Part shown: one piece after another, positions 35,507-45,093 of the stretch | Numbering within the stretch: position 1 is the first letter of the stretch | Layout: the number at the start of each line of letters is the position of its first letter | Assembly: GCA_934402375.1 (NCBI GenBank) | Contig: CAKRUB010000008.1 | Span: 1 to 64,000, forward strand | Direction: 5' to 3' | Source: an uncultured Acetatifactor sp. | Lineage (GTDB): Bacteria; Bacillota; Clostridia; Lachnospirales; Lachnospiraceae | DNA length: 64,000 bases | Program-made: the position numbers and the translations under genes | Notes under the pieces: model-generated | What the model saw: only the letters and a program-made list of their open reading frames with translations | What the model was told of the DNA's origin: nothing | The model's database searches: none

Positions 35507-35998
35507 ATGAATCTTACGATTGGAAGCATTAATACAAATTATCCGACTGCCGAAGAGAAAGCCAAGGCAGGCATCCCCTTAACTCCCATGGAGGAGGAAA
35601 AAGAAAAGGACCGGAAGGAACGTCTGGGCATAAAGGATCCTTCCGAAGAATGTCAGACCTGCAAGAACAGAAAATATCAGGATGGCTCCGATGAGATGGT
35701 GTCCTTTAAAAGTGCGGCTCACATCTCCCCCGAAAGCGCCGCCGCGAGAGTTCGCGCCCACGAGCAGGAGCATGTATCCAATGCCTATAAAAAAGCTGCC
35801 ATGAATGACGGCAAGGTCATATCCGCCTCCGTCTCCATCCATACAGCAGTCTGCCCTGAATGCGGACGTACCTATATCTCGGGCGGGACGACACACACAC
35901 AGATCAAATATTACAATGAGGATACCCCCTATCAGAGGGAATTGAAATCCGCCGACCGTGGAAAATATGTAGGGATGAATGCCGACTATGCGGTTTAG
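35507..35998 (+). CDS. Putative metallopeptidase-like protein (HEQEH and two CxxC motifs)
   Basis: 163 residues, no signal peptide. A charged N-terminus (1-45) is followed by a CxxC pair (C49, C52), an HExxH-type motif HEQEH (85-89) preceded by SPESAAARVRA, and a second pair C116/C119 in CPECGR. This combination suggests a zinc ribbon plus a gluzincin-like metal site; it resembles small putative metallopeptidases of the SprA-related group. Catalysis is not shown. GGGAGG precedes the ATG. Cotranscribed with the DUF4190 and DUF975 genes. Confidence 0.65.
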   Translation: MNLTIGSINTNYPTAEEKAKAGIPLTPMEEEKEKDRKERLGIKDPSEECQTCKNRKYQDGSDEMVSFKSAAHISPESAAARVRAHEQEHVSNAYKKAAMNDGKVISASVSIHTAVCPECGRTYISGGTTHTQIKYYNEDTPYQRELKSADRGKYVGMNADYAV

Positions 35999-36031
35999 CC
36001 GCGGCAAAGAACATTTGAAATGAGGATTGAA

Positions 36032-36799
36032 ATGGAGCAACGTATAAAGGGCTATGAACTGAAGGATAGAGCAAAGGATATTCTGCGTGGGAATTACGGT
36101 ACGATCATACTCGGACAGTTTTTGTTCTGGCTGATCATTTTCGGGGTTATACTCGTATTCAGCTTCCCTTACCTGCTGTCCTCCATCACTGCGTTGTACT
36201 CTTCCGGCGGATACAAAAGCAGCACGGCACTGTATATTTACAGAGCAGGTACGTTCATATCTCAGATATTGTATGGCTTTCTTGATTTTGGTTCCAGCTA
36301 TCTCTGCCTGAAAATCATCTGTCGGCAGAGAAACGGGTATCAGGATGTTTTCTTCAGCTTCCGCCGCGAAAATCTGTTAAAAACCTTTTGTCTGACCGTT
36401 GTCCGGCTTGTTTTCAATTATCTTTGCCTTGGCACAGGTCAGTATTTTGCATCAAGTTATCTCGTCACACGGAATTACCGCTGGCTGCTCTACGCTCTGA
36501 TTGCATACGCAGTCGGATACTGTGTCTATATTCCTGTAGCACTTGCATTAGACAATACCTATTTTCTTCTGTTGGACTTCCCCGAGAAAAAGATCGGTGA
36601 CATCCTGAGAAGCAGCTTCCGGCTGATCAAAGGCAACCGCAAGCGTCTCTTTTTACTGGAGCTTAGCTTTATTCCCCTGCAGCTGCTTGCGCTTCTCTCC
36701 TTCGGCGTCGGCAACCTCTGGCTCAGTCCTTATATGCATATGACCTATACACTGTTTTATATGGATCTCGCCAACCCCGGAAGTCTGCAAAACAGGTAA
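36032..36799 (+). CDS. DUF975 family membrane protein
   Basis: 255 residues with six membrane helices. The N-terminus YELKDRAKDILRGNYGTIIL and the late DILRSSFRLIKGNRKRLFLL are typical of DUF975. Function is not established in the family. ATG at 36032 is chosen because GAGG lies 6 nt before it; an earlier ATG at 36020 lacks one. It ends 4 nt from the convergent Rpn-type gene. Confidence 0.83.
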   Translation: MEQRIKGYELKDRAKDILRGNYGTIILGQFLFWLIIFGVILVFSFPYLLSSITALYSSGGYKSSTALYIYRAGTFISQILYGFLDFGSSYLCLKIICRQRNGYQDVFFSFRRENLLKTFCLTVVRLVFNYLCLGTGQYFASSYLVTRNYRWLLYALIAYAVGYCVYIPVALALDNTYFLLLDFPEKKIGDILRSSFRLIKGNRKRLFLLELSFIPLQLLALLSFGVGNLWLSPYMHMTYTLFYMDLANPGSLQNR

Positions 36800-36803
36800 A
36801 CCT

Positions 36804-37703
36804 TTATTTCTCTGCCAGCCACTGTTCTACGGTCTCTACGCTCTCGCCGACTGCCTGTGCAATCTTCTCCACAGGCATCTGCATCTGAGCCAGCTTTTTC
36901 ACTGTGTTCTGCCGCTCCCGATGCCTGCCCTGTTCTATTCCTTGTTCTATTCCTTGTTCTATTCCTTGTTCTATCCCCTGTACTCTGCCCTGCTCCATTC
37001 CATCCTGTACCCCGGCCTCGTATTCCTCTCTGTATTTCTGTTGTAACGTCATATACTCCAGCCTCCATTCTTTATGCTCAGCCGCATTCTTCACGCATCT
37101 GTCAAGTTTCTCCGTGAAAGCGTCCGTCACTTCATTCGTCCTGATAAACCTTAAGAATGCTGCCAGCTTCTCGGGCATTCCTTTAACGCTGCCACCTGCA
37201 TTCAGAAAAACCTTATATGCATCGTCACCGAGTGCCAGCTCCGGCAGCTCACGGCAACGGTTTTCAAAGGTATATACCGGAAGATTTACTCCGGGAAACA
37301 GATCTTCCGGGCTGATAAAGATAACATAACTTTTTTTCAGCCGGTTATAGGATTCTCCCCTCCAGATCAGATTCAGATCAACCATTCCCTGATAATATCT
37401 GCTTCTTCTGGGAATGTCCTTCTTCAAACTGACCTGCATCTCAATGTCATAGACAGCATCCTCATCATCCTCCAGATACACATCCAGTCTCACGCCCTTT
37501 GCATCCTTCGTTTGCCGCAGCTCCTGTTGGCTGTTCACATAGGTAATATCACGCACCTTCTTTCCGAGAATCACCTCGAGCAGCTCTATACAAAGCTCCT
37601 TGTCCGAGGTCAGGATCTTGCAAAAAAGAAAATCATCTGTAAAGACAAGCTCCTCATACTGCTTCTGACGGTGTGCACTACTTATTGCTTCATTCGTTCC
37701 CAT
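36804..37703 (-). CDS. Rpn family PD-(D/E)XK nuclease-like protein (recombination-promoting nuclease/putative transposase)
   Basis: 299 residues. The N-terminal part has DDFLFCKILTSDKELCIELL and the nuclease core RLDVYLEDD...VYDIEMQVS, giving the Asp and Glu-x-Gln of PD-(D/E)XK enzymes. Rpn proteins cut DNA and promote RecA-independent recombination in E. coli, and are now linked to phage defence. Near the C-terminus IEQG is repeated four times. The ATG at 37703 has AAAGGAGG 6 nt upstream; the longer in-frame reading is rejected. It is single, not next to other defence genes. Confidence 0.88.
   Translation of the reverse strand: MGTNEAISSAHRQKQYEELVFTDDFLFCKILTSDKELCIELLEVILGKKVRDITYVNSQQELRQTKDAKGVRLDVYLEDDEDAVYDIEMQVSLKKDIPRRSRYYQGMVDLNLIWRGESYNRLKKSYVIFISPEDLFPGVNLPVYTFENRCRELPELALGDDAYKVFLNAGGSVKGMPEKLAAFLRFIRTNEVTDAFTEKLDRCVKNAAEHKEWRLEYMTLQQKYREEYEAGVQDGMEQGRVQGIEQGIEQGIEQGIEQGRHRERQNTVKKLAQMQMPVEKIAQAVGESVETVEQWLAEK
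36931..36978. repeat. 12 bp tandem repeat inside the Rpn-type gene
   Basis: About four units of CTATTCCTTGTT encode IEQG repeats on the minus strand. Copy changes keep the frame and would alter only the length of this linker. Confidence 0.7.
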
Positions 37704-37862
37704 ATTTTTCCTCCTTTGAAATACCTTCCGATTCGCAGGAGTAATAGAGGAAACGCTATGCAATCCGTCTGAAATCTCCTGCTGTTTTGTTGATAATGGT
37801 GTTAAGCATGAAATTTCAAATAGATTGATAATAGATAAATTGAAATCTGATCTGTAAAATAA

Positions 37863-37902
37863 GAAAGTTCTATGCTTACCCTCAGAGTAGCACAGAACTT
37901 TC
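37863..37902 (-). terminator. Terminator of the secA-prfB unit
   Basis: GAAAGTTCTATGCT (37863-37876) pairs with AGCACAGAACTTTC (37889-37902) with one wobble pair. On the minus strand TTATTTTA follows. It sits about 40 nt after the prfB stop. Confidence 0.7.
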
Positions 37903-37942
37903 CTAAATGCAAGTATTTTCTTCAAGAGATATAGTTATCTGT

Positions 37943-39067
37943 CTATTGTTCGGTCACACGATCCTTCGTGTTGACCCACTTCAGATAGCCGTTGATGAAC
38001 GGATCGAGTGCACCGTCAAGCACCGCATCCGCATTTCCTGTCTCCACATCCGTTCTCAGATCCTTTACCAGCTTATAAGGCTGTAATACATAGGAGCGAA
38101 TCTGGTTTCCCCACGCAATGTCCTTGATCTCACCGCGGATATCCGACAGCTTCTCGACATTTGCCTCCTGCTTGAGCAGGTACAGCTTCGCTTTCAGCAT
38201 CTGCATCGCCTTGTCCTTATTCTGGAACTGGCTTCTCTCGTTCTGGCACTGTACCACGGTTCCGGTCGGAATATGCGTGATACGGATAGCCGACGAAGTC
38301 TTATTGATATGCTGTCCACCGGCGCCACTGCTTCGATAGGTGTCGATACGTAGATCCTTCTCGTCGATCTCCACATCCACATCCTCCTCAATGTCCGGCA
38401 TAACATCCAGAGATACAAAGGAAGTCTGCCGCTTTCCCTGCGCATTAAACGGAGAAATACGAACCAATCTGTGCACTCCCTTTTCAGATTTCAGATAGCC
38501 GTAAGCATTGAGACCATTGACCTGAAACGTAACTGACTTGATTCCCGCCTCGTCACCGTCCAGATAATCCAGCACTTCAACAGAAAAGCCCTTGCGCTCC
38601 GCCCATCTGGTATACATACGGTACAGCATGCTGCACCAGTCGCAGCTCTCGGTTCCGCCCGCACCGGCATTAAGCTTCAATATAGCATTATCCTTGTCAT
38701 ATTCGCCGGACAGCAGGGTCGAAATTCTTAGCTCATCAAACTTCGCCTTAAAATCCTCCAGCTCACCGCGGATCTCATCCACCATCGCGCTGTCGTTTTC
38801 CTCATATCCCATTTCGATCAGCGTCAGAATATCCTCATACTGGGTAAAGAGACCGCTGCATTCCGCAACGGTATCCTTCATGTTCTTCAATTCCTTCATC
38901 TTGGCGTTGGACTTGTCGGGATCGTCCCAGAAACCGGGCGCCTCCATCTCCATCTCCAACTCCTCGATCCGCTTTGACTTATTGTCAAGATCCAGAGAAT
39001 CCCTCACCTCAGCCAACGGAGTCTCATAGGTCAGAATTTCTGTTTTCATCTGATCTAATTCTACCAC
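37943..39067 (-). CDS. prfB: Peptide chain release factor 2
   Basis: Recognises UGA/UAA stop codons. It has the GGQ peptidyl-tRNA hydrolysis motif (SSGAGGQHINKTSSA) and the RF2-specific SPF in VRISPFNAQGKR. Most bacterial prfB genes need a +1 frameshift near codon 25. Here the corresponding place (EVRDSLDLDN) is read straight through, with no UGA. The start is probably the GTG at 39067 giving MVELDQMK; a GTG at 39079 is the alternative. It follows secA by about 70 nt, a usual Firmicutes arrangement. Confidence 0.95.
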   Translation of the reverse strand: MVELDQMKTEILTYETPLAEVRDSLDLDNKSKRIEELEMEMEAPGFWDDPDKSNAKMKELKNMKDTVAECSGLFTQYEDILTLIEMGYEENDSAMVDEIRGELEDFKAKFDELRISTLLSGEYDKDNAILKLNAGAGGTESCDWCSMLYRMYTRWAERKGFSVEVLDYLDGDEAGIKSVTFQVNGLNAYGYLKSEKGVHRLVRISPFNAQGKRQTSFVSLDVMPDIEEDVDVEIDEKDLRIDTYRSSGAGGQHINKTSSAIRITHIPTGTVVQCQNERSQFQNKDKAMQMLKAKLYLLKQEANVEKLSDIRGEIKDIAWGNQIRSYVLQPYKLVKDLRTDVETGNADAVLDGALDPFINGYLKWVNTKDRVTEQ

Positions 39068-39136
39068 TTTATGCCACACTCTTTCTTTTTCATTATGATG
39101 ATACTCAGGTCGGAAAGTCGTCAGCCTCTCCGCTCA

Positions 39137-41716
39137 TCACGCCTTCCGTCCACAGCACTGCTTATACTTCTTGCCACTTCCGCAGGGGCAGGGATCGTTC
39201 GGATAGATCTTCGCGTTTTCGCGCTTCACAGGTCCTCTGGGCGCACTGTCATCCTTGTTAGTACCGGTAACCTTCGCAACCTGCTCTCTCTCCACCTTCT
39301 GCTCCACCTTGATATGGAAAAGCAGGCGGACAGTCTCTTCCTTGATATTCTGAATCAATTCATCGAACATCTTGTATCCTCTGGTCTTGTACTCCACAAG
39401 CGGATCCCGCTGCCCATATGCCTGCAAGCCGATACCCTGACGAAGCTGCTCCATATCGTCAATATGATCCATCCACTTTCTGTCGATAACCTTCAGCAGA
39501 ATGACACGCTCCAGCTCTCGTATCGCCTCGGAGTTCGGGAATTCCGCCTCCTTGGTCTCATACATCTTGACAGCCTCTTCCTTCAACTGCTGCTTCAGAC
39601 TGTTCTTCTTAGGCTTCTTCACTCTCTCAGCTGTCACAGGCTGCAACGGAACTGTCGGGATGAGCAGCGTATTCAGTTCATTGAAATTCCACTCCTCCAG
39701 CTCCGCATCCTCGTTGATGCTGATATCCACACAGTTTTCAACAATATCCGTGATCATCTTATAGATGAAATCTCTCATGCTCTCGCCATTTAAGACACGG
39801 CGGCGCTCATCATAGATAATCTCCCTCTGCTCACTCATGACACGGTCATATTCCAGCAGATTCTTACGGATGCCGAAGTTATTGCCCTCGATCTTCTTCT
39901 GGGCAGTCTCAATCGCATTCGTCAGTGCCTTATGCTCGATTTCCTGTCCCTCCGGGATTCCCATTGCGTTGAACATACCGATCAGCCGCTCAGAGCCGAA
40001 CAGTCTCATCAGATCATCCTGCAGGGAAATATAGAACTTCGATTCGCCGGGATCTCCCTGACGACCGGAACGACCTCTCAGCTGGTTATCAATACGTCTC
40101 GACTCGTGTCTCTCCGTACCGATAATCTTAAGACCTCCAGCCGCTCTCGCTTCCTCATCGAGCTTGATGTCCGTACCACGACCTGCCATGTTTGTTGCAA
40201 TCGTCACAGCGCCGTGCACACCTGCATCCGCAACGATCTCAGCCTCCAGCTCATGGAACTTCGCGTTCAGCACCTTATGCTGGATTCCTCTTCTCTGTAG
40301 CATACGGCTCAGCTCTTCACTGGCCTCGATCGTAATCGTGCCGACCAGAACGGGCTGTCCCTTTGCATGCGCCTCCTCGACAGCATCGACGATGGCGTGC
40401 AGCTTCTCCTGCTTCGTCTTATATACCGCATCCTGTAGATCTTTACGGATAACGGGACGGTTCGTGGGAATGACAACAACATCCATTCCGTAAATCTCGC
40501 GGAACTCCTTCTCCTCCGTCAGCGCCGTACCTGTCATACCACACTTCTTCTCGAAAAGATTAAAGAAATTCTGGAAGGTGATGGATGCAAGTGTCTTGCT
40601 CTCTCTCTTTACCTTCACATGCTCTTTTGCCTCGATCGCCTGATGCAGACCATCAGAGTAACGGCGTCCCGGCATGATACGTCCGGTAAACTCATCAACA
40701 ATCAGAACCTGATCATCCTTGACCACATAGTCCTGATCACGGAACATCAGGTTGTGCGCACGAAGCGCCAGAATGATGTTGTGCTGTATCTCCAGATTCT
40801 CGGGATCGGCAAAGTTATCAATATGGAAAAATTCCTCGACCTTCTTCACACCCGCCTCGGTCAGGTTGATCACCTTATCCTTCTCATTTACGATAAAGTC
40901 ACCATTCTCCTCCTGAATCACGCCCATGATGGCATCCATCTTCGTCAGCTGCTGTACATCGTCGCCTCGCTTCATGCGCCTTGCAAGCAGATCACACATC
41001 TCATACAGAGCCGTAGACTTTCCACTCTGACCCGAAATGATCAACGGCGTTCTCGCCTCATCGATCAATACCGAGTCCACCTCGTCAATGATACAGAAAT
41101 GCAGTTCTCTCAGCACCAGCTGTTCCTTGTAAATTACCATGTTGTCACGCAGGTAATCAAAGCCGAGTTCATTATTTGTCACATAAGTAATATCGCAGGC
41201 ATATGCCTTCTGACGCTCCTCGCTGGTCATGCTGTTCAGCACAACTCCGACAGACAGCCCGAGGAATTCATGTACCTGTCCCATCCACTCAGCGTCACGC
41301 TTTGCCAGATAGTCGTTGACCGTTACAATATGAACGCCCTTGCCCTCCAGCGCATTCAGATAAGCCGGTGCGGTAGATACCAGCGTTTTTCCTTCACCGG
41401 TACGCATCTCGGCGATACGTCCCTGATGCAGAATAATTCCACCAATCAGCTGTACACGGTAATGCTCCATGTTCAGGACACGGCGCGCAGCCTCTCTCAC
41501 CGTTGCAAACGCTTCCGGCAGCAGATCATCCAGAGTCGCTCCCTCCGCCAGTCTCTTCTTGTATTCATCCGTCTTGCCCCGCAGTTCCTCGTCGGACAGC
41601 GCCTGCATCGCAGGGCGGAGCTCCTCGATCTTATCTACCAGAGGCATGATTCTCTTCAATTCTCTGTCACTGTGTGTACCGAATATCTTGTCAATAACCT
41701 TCACGACAATAGCCAT
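39137..41716 (-). CDS. secA: Preprotein translocase ATPase SecA
   Basis: 859 residues. Walker A is [11 protein letters not shown], the DEAD-type box [20 protein letters not shown], then [12 protein letters not shown] and the [19 protein letters not shown] motif. The C-terminal zinc tail [19 protein letters not shown] binds SecB or ribosomes. It drives protein export through SecYEG. ATG at 41716 gives the usual start ([16 protein letters not shown]); a GTG at 41758 would add 14 basic residues not seen in the family. Promoter at 41782-41810. Confidence 0.97.
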   Translation of the reverse strand: MAIVVKVIDKIFGTHSDRELKRIMPLVDKIEELRPAMQALSDEELRGKTDEYKKRLAEGATLDDLLPEAFATVREAARRVLNMEHYRVQLIGGIILHQGRIAEMRTGEGKTLVSTAPAYLNALEGKGVHIVTVNDYLAKRDAEWMGQVHEFLGLSVGVVLNSMTSEERQKAYACDITYVTNNELGFDYLRDNMVIYKEQLVLRELHFCIIDEVDSVLIDEARTPLIISGQSGKSTALYEMCDLLARRMKRGDDVQQLTKMDAIMGVIQEENGDFIVNEKDKVINLTEAGVKKVEEFFHIDNFADPENLEIQHNIILALRAHNLMFRDQDYVVKDDQVLIVDEFTGRIMPGRRYSDGLHQAIEAKEHVKVKRESKTLASITFQNFFNLFEKKCGMTGTALTEEKEFREIYGMDVVVIPTNRPVIRKDLQDAVYKTKQEKLHAIVDAVEEAHAKGQPVLVGTITIEASEELSRMLQRRGIQHKVLNAKFHELEAEIVADAGVHGAVTIATNMAGRGTDIKLDEEARAAGGLKIIGTERHESRRIDNQLRGRSGRQGDPGESKFYISLQDDLMRLFGSERLIGMFNAMGIPEGQEIEHKALTNAIETAQKKIEGNNFGIRKNLLEYDRVMSEQREIIYDERRRVLNGESMRDFIYKMITDIVENCVDISINEDAELEEWNFNELNTLLIPTVPLQPVTAERVKKPKKNSLKQQLKEEAVKMYETKEAEFPNSEAIRELERVILLKVIDRKWMDHIDDMEQLRQGIGLQAYGQRDPLVEYKTRGYKMFDELIQNIKEETVRLLFHIKVEQKVEREQVAKVTGTNKDDSAPRGPVKRENAKIYPNDPCPCGSGKKYKQCCGRKA

Positions 41717-41781
41717 ACCTTTCCGTCGTCTGCGAGTATTGCTTTTCTCAACAGACACCTTGTTTATAAACCATATTGTTC

Positions 41782-41810
41782 ATTGTAACAGAATTTCACA
41801 CCAGATTCAA
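41782..41810 (-). promoter_or_regulatory. Sigma-A promoter of secA
   Basis: On the minus strand TTGAAT (41805-41810), 17 nt spacer, TACAAT (41782-41787), about 60 nt before the secA ATG. Confidence 0.65.
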
Positions 41811-41860
41811 TATAAAGCTGTTTTCATAGAATTAACAATTTGTAAATTTCCTGTTAAAGT

Positions 41861-41889
41861 TTGACTTTCGCGTGGGAAAATATTATAAT
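41861..41889 (+). promoter_or_regulatory. Strong sigma-A promoter of the HD-GYP gene
   Basis: TTGACT (41861-41866), 17 nt spacer, perfect TATAAT (41884-41889). Start expected near 41896; the HD-GYP ATG is at 41966. It lies back to back with the secA promoter. Confidence 0.8.
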
Positions 41890-41965
41890 TTTATCATCAA
41901 GGCAAACCCCTTTTCAGAACCTACGATATAAGGTTTGCAGCTTACTGAAAGGCATGAGGCTTCAC

Positions 41966-43051
41966 ATGAAAAGACTATCCACAATGCAGCTGGTTCCCGG
42001 GATGATAACCGGGGCTGATATTCTGGACATGGACGGACAACTGATCCTTTCAAAGGGAACCGAGCTGACTGACCGTCTGATTACAAAGCTTGATATGTAC
42101 GGCATACTTACTGTCTCGATTGCAGATAATGTTCCTCTTCCCGAGACTCATGAGATCATTTCTGCCCCGAGAGAGCCCTCTTACTCTGCGCGCATCCGGA
42201 ATTCTCCGGCTTTTCAGCAGTTCAGACAGGAATACGAGCTGAACCTCGCCTCATTTAAACAGGCTATGAATGGTGTGGTAGAGAAGAATATGCCCCTCGA
42301 CATTGAGGAGCTGCTGAAGCAGACCTTGAATATCACTGCTCTCGGTCAAAACCCGAACAGTATTCTCTCAATGCTTCACAATATGCGGGAATATGACGAT
42401 TCCACCTATGCCCACTGCATTAACGTAGCTCTGCTCTGCAACATTTTTGCGACCTGGCTGCGCTTCGACAGACGCCAGATCCATCTGGCTACCGGCTGCG
42501 GACTGCTTCATGATGTCGGCAAGCTGCATATTCCGCACAACATTCTGACAAAGCCCAGCCATCTGACCGAGAATGAGTACAGCGAAATCCAAAAGCACCC
42601 TGTCATCGGCTACCGGCTTCTGAAAAAGGCCGGGGCAAGTATCCACATCCAGAATGCAGCCCTGATGCATCACGAGCGCATGGACGGTTCCGGTTATCCT
42701 CTGCATTGCCAGAGCTCGCAGATCGACAAATATGCCCGCATCGTGGCGATTGCGGATGTGTACGATGCCATGACCGCCACGCGAGTCTACCGCGGTCCGA
42801 TGTGTCCCTTCCGGGTCATAGAGCTTTTTGAGTCAGAGGGTTTCCGCAAATATGACGTGGAATATCTTCTGGTTGTCCTCGAAAATATCGTGAACACCTA
42901 CATCCAGAACCGCTGCCGGCTTTCTGACGGCAGAGAAGGCGACATCATTTATATCAACAAATTCAACCTTTCGCGTCCCATCGTCCAGTGCGGCACACAG
43001 TACATCGATCTGTCCGAATGCCCGCACCTGACCGTGGAGACGCTGTTGTAA
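41966..43051 (+). CDS. HD-GYP domain protein (probable cyclic-di-GMP phosphodiesterase)
   Basis: 361 residues. An N-terminal region (1-110) resembles the DUF3391-like module before HD-GYP domains. The HD-GYP core has GLLHDVGKLHIP (metal-binding HD at 182-183), KHPVIGYRLL, MHHERMDGSGYP and ADVYDAMTATRVYR. It carries the HHE and GYP signatures, so activity on c-di-GMP is likely. GAGG precedes the ATG by 6 nt. The pectinesterase gene follows after 18 nt, so the two are probably cotranscribed. Confidence 0.88.
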   Translation: MKRLSTMQLVPGMITGADILDMDGQLILSKGTELTDRLITKLDMYGILTVSIADNVPLPETHEIISAPREPSYSARIRNSPAFQQFRQEYELNLASFKQAMNGVVEKNMPLDIEELLKQTLNITALGQNPNSILSMLHNMREYDDSTYAHCINVALLCNIFATWLRFDRRQIHLATGCGLLHDVGKLHIPHNILTKPSHLTENEYSEIQKHPVIGYRLLKKAGASIHIQNAALMHHERMDGSGYPLHCQSSQIDKYARIVAIADVYDAMTATRVYRGPMCPFRVIELFESEGFRKYDVEYLLVVLENIVNTYIQNRCRLSDGREGDIIYINKFNLSRPIVQCGTQYIDLSECPHLTVETLL

Positions 43052-43069
43052 GATAAGGAGCCTTTTGCC

Positions 43070-44119
43070 ATGAGCACTGCCCCCCTTCACCTTTATGTCA
43101 ATATGCCCGGTCACACCCCATGCTTCGCCACGGTCACTGCCGCGCTGGACAGCATACAGACTGACGCAGAGCAGGAGAAAAAATACCCTGCCCCCGTCTC
43201 CAGTCTTCCCCCTGCCATTCTCCACATCGGCAGCGGCACTTACCGGGAAAAGCTCGTCATCACGCGCCCGAACCTGACCCTGCGCGGTGAAGGAGACACC
43301 CCGTCGGACGTCACGCTCGCCTGGAGCGATGCTGCCTTCGACGAGATGCCGGAGGGTGACAGACGCGGAACCTTCCGCACCGCCACACTCAGAATCGACA
43401 CCCATGATTTCACTGCCGAAAACCTGACGATCCAAAATGACGCCGGTTACGGTCACACAGTCGGTCAGGCACTGGCACTCTACGCCGACGGCGACCGCAT
43501 CTATCTCGAAAACTGCCGCCTGATCGGCAGTCAGGACACGCTCTTTGCCGCCCCTCTTCCTCTGAAGGAAGCAAAACCGGGCGGCTTCAAAGGTCCCGGC
43601 GAAAACAGACCGCGCATTCCCGGTCGCCATTGCTACCGGAACTGCCTGATACAGGGCGACGTCGATTTCATCTTCGGCGGCGCGACCGCATGGTTTGAAA
43701 ACTGTACTCTCTTTTCTAAGCAGCCCGGCGACAGGAAGCCGCCGGAAAGCCCTAACGACACTGTGATCTACGGCTATATCACCGCCGCCTCCACACCGGA
43801 GAACCAGCCCTTTGGCTTTTGTTTTCTGAACTGTAAGCTCACCGGGGACTGCCCCGCCGGCACGGTCATGCTCGGTCGTCCATGGCGTGAATGGGCAAAG
43901 ACCGTCTACCTGAACTGCAAGCTCGGCGCGCACATCCATCCCGCTGGCTGGGCAGACTGGGAAAAGCCGCATGAACATTTTTACTATGCGGAATATCTCT
44001 CCTACGGTTCCGGTGCCGCTCTAAAGAACCGCGCTTCCTTCTCAAGACAGCTCACCGATGACGAAGCTGCTGAATATACCATGGAAAATGTGCTGAACGG
44101 CTGGAAGCCGGGAACATAG
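43070..44119 (+). CDS. Pectinesterase (pectin methylesterase, CE8)
   Basis: 349 residues, right-handed beta-helix. CE8 motifs: GQALALYAD, GSQDTLFAA, GDVDFIFGGATAWFEN (catalytic Asp) and LGRPWREWAKTVY (Arg/Trp). There is no signal peptide, so it removes methyl groups from imported pectin oligosaccharides. This feeds the GH28 and uxaABC steps encoded 6-15 kb away. It is closely behind the HD-GYP gene. A terminator hairpin overlaps its stop codon. Confidence 0.93.
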   Translation: MSTAPLHLYVNMPGHTPCFATVTAALDSIQTDAEQEKKYPAPVSSLPPAILHIGSGTYREKLVITRPNLTLRGEGDTPSDVTLAWSDAAFDEMPEGDRRGTFRTATLRIDTHDFTAENLTIQNDAGYGHTVGQALALYADGDRIYLENCRLIGSQDTLFAAPLPLKEAKPGGFKGPGENRPRIPGRHCYRNCLIQGDVDFIFGGATAWFENCTLFSKQPGDRKPPESPNDTVIYGYITAASTPENQPFGFCFLNCKLTGDCPAGTVMLGRPWREWAKTVYLNCKLGAHIHPAGWADWEKPHEHFYYAEYLSYGSGAALKNRASFSRQLTDDEAAEYTMENVLNGWKPGT

Positions 44120-44130
44120 TCCCGGCTTCC
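44103..44130. terminator. Hairpin terminator after the pectinesterase gene
   Basis: GGAAGCCGGGA (44103-44113) and TCCCGGCTTCC (44120-44130) pair perfectly and enclose the stop codon. AT-rich sequence follows. It may also serve the convergent gene at 44162. Confidence 0.65.
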
Positions 44131-44161
44131 ATAAATCCTATTTATCTATTCCTTCTGAATT

Positions 44162-44791
44162 TTATTCCTCTTCCTCGGTCTGTGCCGCCTCTGAACCGGC
44201 TCCGATCCTGTTTCCCACATCGGCCTTCATATCGTCCATCTCCTGCTTCATGGACTGGATCTTTGTATCTCTGGCAATCGCCCGCATAATCAGATTGAGA
44301 TCTTCTGGTGAGAACATTCCGGCTGCCCTTGCGAGATCACTGATATTATCCCTGTTCACCCGCAGATATCCTCCGCCCGACAAAGCAATATTAATCACCT
44401 TGTCCTTCTCCTCCATATTGCCGAGACAGATACTGTTCGTCCGCTCGTCACATACAAAGCAGACGCCGTTGTAATTGATGACGCCGTCCTGTGCCAGATT
44501 GCCATAAGGCACCTTAGGCACTTCGCGGATGCACGCCGACGGACTCTCCTTACCCGCTGTCACAGCATCATATATTCTTACCGCCTGCGGTCGCTCTGCC
44601 TTCTTCTGCGTGACCTCCTCCGTCTCCTCTGCCGCCAACAGCTGTAATCTGCTGTCTGCCGTCTGCTCCTCATCGCCTGCCTGCCGGATAGCGTCCAGAT
44701 AACTCATCCCTGAGAGACGCCCTCCCTTTACTCTGGAGGTCTCATAACCTCCCGCGGAATCCGTTCCTGTGCCGTAAACTCCTAATCGCAA
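44162..44791 (-). CDS. Conserved-looking hypothetical protein, unknown function
   Basis: About 209 residues, soluble, no recognised domain. It has a Glu/Gln-rich middle (about 40-75), a central VINYNGVCFVCDERTNSICLG segment with two Cys, IALSGGGYLRVNRDNI, and an acidic C-terminus. SGMSYLDAIRQAG near the start recalls Lachnospiraceae proteins of unknown role. I chose the TTG at 44791 because AAAGGAG lies exactly 7 nt before it. An ATG at 44845 would start next to the 142 bp repeat and lacks a ribosome site. Confidence 0.6.
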   Translation of the reverse strand: MRLGVYGTGTDSAGGYETSRVKGGRLSGMSYLDAIRQAGDEEQTADSRLQLLAAEETEEVTQKKAERPQAVRIYDAVTAGKESPSACIREVPKVPYGNLAQDGVINYNGVCFVCDERTNSICLGNMEEKDKVINIALSGGGYLRVNRDNISDLARAAGMFSPEDLNLIMRAIARDTKIQSMKQEMDDMKADVGNRIGAGSEAAQTEEEE

Positions 44792-44855
44792 CTTTCCGCT
44801 CCTTTCATTCGTGCAGTTCCGTAAATAATTGCAAAACTCATACATTCCGGTAACA

Positions 44856-44997
44856 GTTGCGCAAGATGTACATGGCCACAAGCAGCGCACTCTGGAGCCG
44901 CCGGCGCTTAGTCTCCGTACTGTGGAGACTTATGCGTCCGTTGCGTGCGGAAGGTAGCGAAAGCGTGCCTGCGGTGGTCTGTGCATCTTGTACAACG
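44856..44997 (-). repeat. 142 bp structured dispersed repeat, copy B
   Basis: It begins GTTGCGCAAGATGTACATGG and ends GTGCATCTTGTACAACG, in the opposite orientation to copy A. The inner stem reads AGTCTCC/GGAGACT instead of AGCTGCC/GGCAGCT in copy A, so both sides changed together. It lies upstream of the gene at 44162-44791. The rest of this ~300 nt gap shows nothing else. Confidence 0.8.
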
Positions 44998-45093
44998 TGC
45001 CCTGTAAAAACATGAGTTTTGCAATTTCCCGATACCGTTTCAAAACTCTCTGCACTACTTTTTATTTCGGCTTGAACTGTCCTCCTCTTTACC

